Shown here: positions 7,676 to 12,245 of the stretch, in pieces
Position numbering within the stretch: position 1 is the stretch's first letter
Layout of the letters: each line of letters opens with the position of its first letter
Translations under genes and position numbers: made by a program
Notes under the pieces: generated by a model
Database searches by the model: none
Told to the model about the DNA's origin: nothing
What the model saw: only the letters and a program-made list of their open reading frames with translations
NCBI GenBank assembly: GCA_003224665.1
Contig: QHZM01000012.1
Location: forward strand, 1-12,245
DNA length: 12,245 bases
Direction: 5' to 3'
Source: Acidobacteriota bacterium
Lineage (GTDB): Bacteria > Acidobacteriota > Terriglobia > UBA7540

Positions 7676-8989
7676 ATGAAAGTATCGTCTCCGCCCACAG
7701 GCCGGCCTGAGCGGAATGCACCCGAGGGACCAGAGGCGATCACAACAGGAACGGAGGGAAGCTTGGATGCCTCCCTGGCAGTAATGCCGCCACGAACCAT
7801 CTCCACTCCACTGAAGACTGGCGCTGTCACTTCTGACCTCCCCCGTCGGGCTGACCTCAAGGAACGATTTTATCACCCCGAGCTGGACAGCATCCGATTC
7901 TTCCTTTTTTGCGCAATATTAGCCTTTCATGCCTTCCCGCCGTATCTCGGAAAGTGGTACTACGATCATCTTCCAGCAGCAATGGCATTCTCAGTCATTA
8001 CCATCGGCAGAGCATGCGCACCCAGCCTCGACGTATTCTTCGTCATTAGCGCGTATCTGATAACTGAGCTGATTCTACGAGAGAGAGAAAAAAATGGATC
8101 GGTGGACCTTAAAGCCTTTTATGTCCGCCGGCTTCTTCGGATTTGGCCGCTGTACTTCTTTTTTATCGGACTTCTTTGCCTGCTGTCGTTGTTTGACAAG
8201 TCCCTAGCTGTGGGGTGGGCTCGCATCCTCGCTTTTTTGCTGTTCGCAGGAAACTGGGCTATCGCCTTTGGTAGACCTTCAATTATTATCGGGCCGTTGT
8301 GGAGCGTGTCGGTTGAGGAACAGTTCTATTTGCTGTGGCCTCTCGTGCTGCGCATGGCGTCGAGAAGGATCATTCTGGCGGTCCCCATAGGGTTGCTGGC
8401 TCTGGCTAGTTTTGCCCGGCTGATGTTGCTGCGCGTGCCCGTTTTTGTGCTCTGCATATGGTGCAACACTTTGGCCCACATGGATTCGATAGCTTGTGGA
8501 ATACTGCTTGCCGTCATTCTCCACGGACGCAAGCTTCGCCTAAGGTTACGGACAAGATTCGTTCTGCTAGGGTCGGGCCTAATCACTTGGGTGCTGATCG
8601 GTCGCTATTGCGGATTAATTGACCTGATACCACCGCTTGCGGGAAACATGCTTGGCTACCCCCTAATGTCGCTGGGAGCGGTTGCTATCTTCCTGTCTGT
8701 ACTGGGTGCCTCGCAAGACGGTGCACCGGTCATGAAGTCTCCGGTGCTGGTTTATCTCGGTAAAATTTCCTATGGCCTTTACGTCTTTCATATGCTGGTA
8801 GTTGAGCTCATTGGTAGGCTTCTTCTGAAGCACATCGGTTATTTCGGACTAAAGTACCTCGTCGCCAGGTGGATCTGTGCCTTCGCGGCGACGCTTGTGC
8901 TCGCCGTGATCTCTTTTCACTGTTTGGAGAAGCCTTTCTTGCGGTTAAAACGGAGATTTACATACGTGCCGTCGGGAGCGGCGATTTAG
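7676..8989 (+). CDS. Acyltransferase-3 family (OafA/YrhL-like) integral membrane protein
   Basis: This 437-residue protein shows the acyltransferase-3 signature: ELDSIRFFLFCAILAFHAF with the conserved His85, RRLLRIWPLY (151-160), GPLWSVSVEEQFYLLWP (206-222, the W-S-x-x-x-E-E motif), HMDSIACGILLA (268-279), YLGKISYGLYVFHML (360-374) and a final EKPFLRLK. About ten membrane helices are visible. Members O-acylate exported sugars, lipopolysaccharide, Nod factors or other envelope glycans; the acceptor is unknown. The start at 7676 follows GAAAGGTGAGGA closely. The first 62 residues are hydrophilic, Pro/Thr-rich and outside the family core, so an internal ATG at 7784 is an alternative with a poorer ribosome site. 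It heads a co-directional run with the next two genes, 64 bases before the ORF at 9054. Confidence 0.92.
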   Translation: MKVSSPPTGRPERNAPEGPEAITTGTEGSLDASLAVMPPRTISTPLKTGAVTSDLPRRADLKERFYHPELDSIRFFLFCAILAFHAFPPYLGKWYYDHLPAAMAFSVITIGRACAPSLDVFFVISAYLITELILREREKNGSVDLKAFYVRRLLRIWPLYFFFIGLLCLLSLFDKSLAVGWARILAFLLFAGNWAIAFGRPSIIIGPLWSVSVEEQFYLLWPLVLRMASRRIILAVPIGLLALASFARLMLLRVPVFVLCIWCNTLAHMDSIACGILLAVILHGRKLRLRLRTRFVLLGSGLITWVLIGRYCGLIDLIPPLAGNMLGYPLMSLGAVAIFLSVLGASQDGAPVMKSPVLVYLGKISYGLYVFHMLVVELIGRLLLKHIGYFGLKYLVARWICAFAATLVLAVISFHCLEKPFLRLKRRFTYVPSGAAI

Positions 8990-9071
8990 GTCTTGAAATC
9001 TCAAGGAATACGTCGCTAACCACCGGGAAGGTCATCCACGGTCTTGCGAGGCAATGGCAAGGATAGCAGCC

Positions 9072-10187
9072 ATGGGTAAAAAGTCGATAACGCTTCCCTC
9101 GGAAAAGATCGAGGGTCTATCCGAGACCTTTCCGGGTCGCCGCGTAGAGGCCTCCTTCGGGCCGAGGTCGGTTCCCTGGCACCTTTGGTGCGGCATTGGT
9201 GCCGTATTCTCCGGAGCGTTCGGTCTCTACTGGGATGTCTCCTGGCATATGTCAATAGGTCGAGACTCATTTTGGACACCGGCTCATGTCGCTATGCAAA
9301 TGTGTGGTGTGGTGGCCGGCTTGACCTGTGGTTATTTGATCCTATCCCACACGTTCGGGCGCCGGCCAGCTCCGGAGGCGAGAGATGCCTCCGTGAGAAT
9401 CTGGGGCTTCCGTGGCCCTCTTGGAGCATTCATTTGCACTTGGGGGAGCCTGGCTATGCTCACCGGAGCCCCGTTCGATAACTGGTGGCACGCCGCTTAC
9501 GGGCTCGATGTCAAGCTCAAGAGCCCTCCTCATCTCTCCTTGCTTGTCGGTGGTCTGATGATTGCAATTATTCTCCTTATTTCCTTGGAATATAAGTTCC
9601 GGCCGATGATGCACAGTGCGCTTTTCTATCGCACTGTTTCTGTTGTCGTCCCGATAGTGTTGATCACCGTGTCGCAGCCCACCGGAAGACGCTGGGCGTG
9701 CAGCATCGTCATCGCCGTCTACACAGGCTTATTGCTGGCTGACGTGTGGATTTTCCCTCTTTTCCCGGCTGAGCCCAAACTAGGCCCCGTTTTTCACAAG
9801 ATTGACCACTTTGTTCCCTACGAGTTCCCGCTCTTACTCATCGCTCCTGCGGCGGTCCTCGACTTATTATCAATCAAAATACGCGGCTGGGATAAGCGGC
9901 TACAGGCCGCGGTCTTCGGCTCTGCATTCTTCTTAACCTTCCTTCTGGTCCAATGGCCCTTTGCCACCTTCCTCATGTCGCCCGGAGCGCGCAATCGGGT
10001 ATTCGGAGCCGGGTACATGGGCTATACCACGCATCCGGACTCGTATTATGCCCGACACCTGTTTCTTCAGTTGGAACAAACCGGCGCGCACTTCTGGATC
10101 AGGATGCTAGAGGCTCTGACTGGAGCGATCTTGAGCAGTGGGCTGGGCCTGATCGGCGCGGACTTGATGCGGCGGATTCGCCGATAG
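9072..10187 (+). CDS. Uncharacterised polytopic membrane protein with Asp/His/Trp motifs
   Basis: I assign no function. The protein (371 residues from 9072) has about eight hydrophobic segments. Two blocks stand out: WDVSWHMSIGRDSFWTPAH (54-72) and APFDNWWHAAYGLD followed by SPPH (139-154). They carry Asp55, His59, Asp65, His72, Asp136, His140, Asp146 and His154 at the ends of predicted helices, a pattern that could bind a metal or cofactor. Further His residues occur in FHKIDHF and near the C-terminus. From memory, similar W-D-x-x-W-H proteins occur as hypotheticals in several soil phyla. The start at 9072 has AAGGA eight bases upstream; an in-frame ATG at 9054 has only GAGG at two bases and is less likely. 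It is 72 bases before the exported His-rich protein and is probably co-transcribed with it. Confidence 0.8.
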   Translation: MGKKSITLPSEKIEGLSETFPGRRVEASFGPRSVPWHLWCGIGAVFSGAFGLYWDVSWHMSIGRDSFWTPAHVAMQMCGVVAGLTCGYLILSHTFGRRPAPEARDASVRIWGFRGPLGAFICTWGSLAMLTGAPFDNWWHAAYGLDVKLKSPPHLSLLVGGLMIAIILLISLEYKFRPMMHSALFYRTVSVVVPIVLITVSQPTGRRWACSIVIAVYTGLLLADVWIFPLFPAEPKLGPVFHKIDHFVPYEFPLLLIAPAAVLDLLSIKIRGWDKRLQAAVFGSAFFLTFLLVQWPFATFLMSPGARNRVFGAGYMGYTTHPDSYYARHLFLQLEQTGAHFWIRMLEALTGAILSSGLGLIGADLMRRIRR

Positions 10188-10259
10188 ATTAGTGGACGAG
10201 CAACGGAGTCCAGGTCAACCCTTCATGCTCCCGGCGGAGCTGAGGCTGCTTGACTCTTC

Positions 10260-11726
10260 ATGAGGAAGCTGACTCAAGTCGTACTCCTTCTGATTCTTGC
10301 CCGGCCCGCTGCGGCGCACGTCGGCAGTCCAGACATCTTTTTCGAAGGCAACGCTGGACCCTACCGGCTTTTCGTTACGGTTCGAACCCCGAGAGTGATC
10401 CCGGGCGTGGCAGGAATTGAAATCAGAAGCCAATCTGCAATTCGCGAAATTCGAGTTGCACCCCTCTTACTGACCGGGCTTGGCTCTGAAAATTCTCCCG
10501 CCCCCCAAGTAGCCGAACGCTCGGCGGATGACCCCCAGTTTTTCGCGTGCAGCGTGTGGCTAATGCAGTTCGGCGTGTTTCAGCTGCGCATCCACGCTTA
10601 CGGCGCACAGGGTGAAGGTCAGCTCGTCGTACCCGTCCCCGCTACGGTACAGGGCACTCTTCGGATGCAGAACACCTTAGCCTTTGCGCTCACGGCATTA
10701 ATGATATTCCTCTCGATCGGAGCAGTGAGCGTCGTCGGCGCTTTCTTTCGGGACGGAATGTTAGAGCCAGGGGCCGACCGCCGACCCGTAGACCTGCGCC
10801 GGGGTCGCCTGGCGATGCTAGCAGCGGCAATATCGGTGGTGGGCATACTGTATTTAGGTAACAGGTGGTGGAATTGGGACGCGGAAGTCGCGACAAGAAG
10901 AATTTACAGGGCCCCTCGTCTCGCCGCAAATTTGGAGTCGGGTGAGTACATGCTCCTACGAGCAACGGATCCCGAATGGCTCCAACTGGTCGGGCGTCAC
11001 CCGCTGATTCCTGATCACGGCTACCTGATGCACCTTTTCCTGGTTCGATTCCCTGAAATGGACCGATTCTGGCATTTACATCCTCGCCAGATTAAGCCCG
11101 GTGTTTTTCTCCAGGGCTTACCGTCCATGCCGTCAGGGCTTTATAAGATTTTTGCTGACGTCGTTCACGAGGACGGCTTTCCCGAGACTCTGTTGGCTGA
11201 GATTACTCTACCGGGTATGCAAGGCAGCCCTCTCACAGGCGACGATTCGGAAGCATCGGCTCGCCCCGTTTCACGGGTTTCCCAAATTTCCGGTGTATCC
11301 GAACTACCGGACGGGGGCCGCGTGCTTTGGGAGCGGGATGCCGCCCCGCTAAAGCCGAATGTTCCGGGACATTTCCGCTTCCGCGTCGAGGGTCGCGACG
11401 GCAAGCCGGTCCAGGATCTCGAGCCTTACATGGGAATGGCCGGGCATGCCGAATTCCTGAGTTGGGATGGAACAGTCTTTGCTCACGTGCATCCAGCGGG
11501 TTCGGTTAGTATGGCAGCCCTTCAAATTGCCGAGGCTAGCCTGATGCCTGATATGGCCAATTTGCAGCCAAGCCCGCATCGCAACCACTCCTTGTCAGCG
11601 GCGGCTTTGCCACCTGAGGTCTCGTTCCCATATGGATTTCCGCGACCGGGCCAATACCGGATTTTTGTGCAGATGAAGCGTGCGGGTCGGATTCAGACTG
11701 CCGTCTTTGATGCGCAGGTTAAGTGA
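10260..11726 (+). CDS. Exported membrane-anchored protein with His-rich beta domains, possible metal binding
   Basis: This 488-residue protein starts with a signal peptide (MRKLTQVVLLLILARPAAA) whose likely cleavage leaves His20 as the first mature residue. Residues 20-130 look like a periplasmic beta-sandwich (CopC/YtkA-like in style, not proven). Two membrane helices follow (about 138-162 and 184-201) with a basic loop between them, placing the rest outside. The C-terminal part has two similar domains: PDHGYLMHLF...FWHLHP (251-275) and YMGMAGHAEF...FAHVHP (390-412), each ending in a G-x-Y-[KR]-I-F strand. The H...H-x-H-P pattern and Met-rich MGMAGH suggest metal (perhaps copper) binding; this is inference. 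The ribosome site is weak (GAGG 14 bases upstream), so translation may be coupled to or helped by the upstream gene. I recall this as a conserved hypothetical family but know no assigned role. Confidence 0.82.
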   Translation: MRKLTQVVLLLILARPAAAHVGSPDIFFEGNAGPYRLFVTVRTPRVIPGVAGIEIRSQSAIREIRVAPLLLTGLGSENSPAPQVAERSADDPQFFACSVWLMQFGVFQLRIHAYGAQGEGQLVVPVPATVQGTLRMQNTLAFALTALMIFLSIGAVSVVGAFFRDGMLEPGADRRPVDLRRGRLAMLAAAISVVGILYLGNRWWNWDAEVATRRIYRAPRLAANLESGEYMLLRATDPEWLQLVGRHPLIPDHGYLMHLFLVRFPEMDRFWHLHPRQIKPGVFLQGLPSMPSGLYKIFADVVHEDGFPETLLAEITLPGMQGSPLTGDDSEASARPVSRVSQISGVSELPDGGRVLWERDAAPLKPNVPGHFRFRVEGRDGKPVQDLEPYMGMAGHAEFLSWDGTVFAHVHPAGSVSMAALQIAEASLMPDMANLQPSPHRNHSLSAAALPPEVSFPYGFPRPGQYRIFVQMKRAGRIQTAVFDAQVK

Positions 11727-11878
11727 CCTCGTTAACCCTATGGGAGCCATTTAGTCCTGGCAAGTCTGCACGAGTAAAACCACGGCCAAGGAATGGGTGG
11801 ATCACTGAAGTAAGCCGTAAACGATGAGTGCGCTTTGTGTCCCCACAAAGACCTTGCTGCTGGCGAGGCGGACGGATA
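11727..11878. other. Short intergenic stretch, probably decayed insertion sequence
   Basis: These bases lie between the end of the His-rich protein gene and the recognisable transposase remnant. No terminator hairpin with a T tract and no gene is visible. The stretch may be degraded transposase sequence, but I see no motif that proves it. Confidence 0.3.
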
Positions 11879-11986
11879 GTGCTGCGCCGGGCCGCAGCCG
11901 CCCTGCTCATAATGGAGAGAAATTTTCGCAAGCTGATGAGGTATCAGGACCTTTGGATGTTGAAGACGTTCCTCGATGAAAATCAA
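11879..11986 (+). pseudogene. IS256-type (mutator) transposase C-terminal remnant
   Basis: About 36 codons read VLRRAAAALLIMERNFRK followed by YQDLWMLKTFLDENQ. I recognise this as the C-terminal helix region of IS256-family transposases, typically A-A-A-L-L-x-x-E-x-x-F-R-K-x-x-G-Y-x-x-L-x-x-L-K. The usual Gly before Tyr is Arg here. The catalytic DDE part and any stop or terminal inverted repeat are missing. The homology stops exactly where the reverse-strand fabH fragment begins. The identification rests on memory of the family and a short stretch. Confidence 0.6.
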
Positions 11987-12157
11987 AGCTCGCGCCAAGT
12001 CAGCCGTGCTTTCCTCCTCGGCGGCTATATGGCGCCGCTTGATTCCGGTGCGGGCCGTGATCCATTCGCCCGAGGTGTCCACGTACTTCGCCCGGTCGTC
12101 GTTGGTCATGACCGCTGCGGGCACGTAGGGTCCGAGGCCCAAAGGCCCCACCTGGGT
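11987..12157 (-). pseudogene. fabH: N-terminal fragment of 3-oxoacyl-ACP synthase III (KAS III)
   Basis: On the minus strand about 57 codons read GLGPYVPAAVMTNDD, YVDTSGEWITARTGIKRRHI and ESTADLARA, the classic start of FabH, which begins fatty acid synthesis by condensing acetyl-CoA with malonyl-ACP. Family members have about 330 residues; here the homology stops after ADLARA, before the catalytic Cys-His-Asn triad, so the fragment is inactive. The frame runs on to 11738 as unrelated sequence antisense to the transposase remnant. The true start is unclear: an in-frame ATG at 12238 adds about 27 unrelated residues. D-x-S-x-E-W is conserved, although Gly replaces the commoner Asp in TSDEW, hinting at drift. 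A functional fabH would be expected elsewhere in the genome. Confidence 0.8.
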
Positions 12158-12245
12158 TCGGGTGAATTGTTGCTCCTCTCCCTCCGGCAAAGTATTTCCC
12201 TCCGCGCGTGAAGACGGTGAAGTATACATCAACCGCATTCACATC

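Noticed and set aside
7404..7721. Minus-strand frames overlapping the acyltransferase start
   Set aside because: They overlap a plus-strand gene that has a strong ribosome site, and their products look like random translation.
9072..10187. Membrane protein as a methane/ammonia monooxygenase subunit (PmoA/AmoA-like)
   Set aside because: The polytopic form and the His/Asp motifs invite comparison, but I see none of the recognisable PmoA/AmoA sequence blocks and no PmoC or a true PmoB nearby.
11828..12211. 127-codon plus-strand frame as one gene
   Set aside because: Its first half contains the transposase remnant and its second half is simply antisense to the fabH fragment, so it is a chance fusion across a breakpoint.

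Overview
The window looks like a bacterial chromosome fragment, GC-rich, most plausibly from an Acidobacteriota member of the Solibacter/Bryobacter type. This is inference from gene content and from the style of the proteins (a GH28-like beta-helix enzyme, a DUF5060/DUF4038 glycosidase, secreted TPR proteins, Tat-exported enzymes). No rRNA, tRNA or marker gene is present to prove it.

Layout. (1) 1-409 (+): C-terminal end of a parallel beta-helix / GH28-like glycosidase that enters from the left edge. (2) 597-1892 (-): a class V, PLP-dependent aminotransferase-like protein with a twin-arginine signal. (3) 2391-3867 (+): a DUF5060-DUF4038 (apiosidase-like) glycosidase gene broken by an internal deletion plus frameshift, with a probably lost C-terminus. 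(4) 4057-5241 (+): a secreted TPR-repeat protein. (5) about 5253-5510 (+): a remnant of an IS3-family transposase lacking its catalytic Glu. (6) 5602-6915 (-): a polytopic GT39/ArnT-like glycosyltransferase with a hairpin directly before its start codon. (7) about 760 bases with no convincing gene. (8) 7676-11726 (+): three co-directional genes, namely an acyltransferase-3 family membrane protein, an uncharacterised polytopic membrane protein rich in conserved-looking Asp/His/Trp motifs, and an exported, membrane-anchored protein with two His-rich beta domains. (9) 11879-12157: a junction where an IS256-type transposase C-terminus (+) abuts a truncated fabH (KAS III) N-terminus (-).

How the genes fit together. 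The left part suggests plant polysaccharide (pectin) degradation, but one of the two glycosidases is broken. The middle part (GT39, acyltransferase) suggests lipid or glycan modification at the cell envelope. The most interesting part is the pair at 9072-11726. The membrane protein carries W-D-x-x-W-H...R-D-x-F-W-T-P-x-H and F-D-x-W-W-H...S-P-P-H motifs. Its neighbour is predicted to expose a histidine as its first mature residue and has a repeated H...H-x-H-P motif. Together they look like a candidate metal-binding (perhaps copper) envelope system of unknown function. Three separate relics (DUF4038, IS3, IS256/fabH) show that the region has been rearranged and is decaying.
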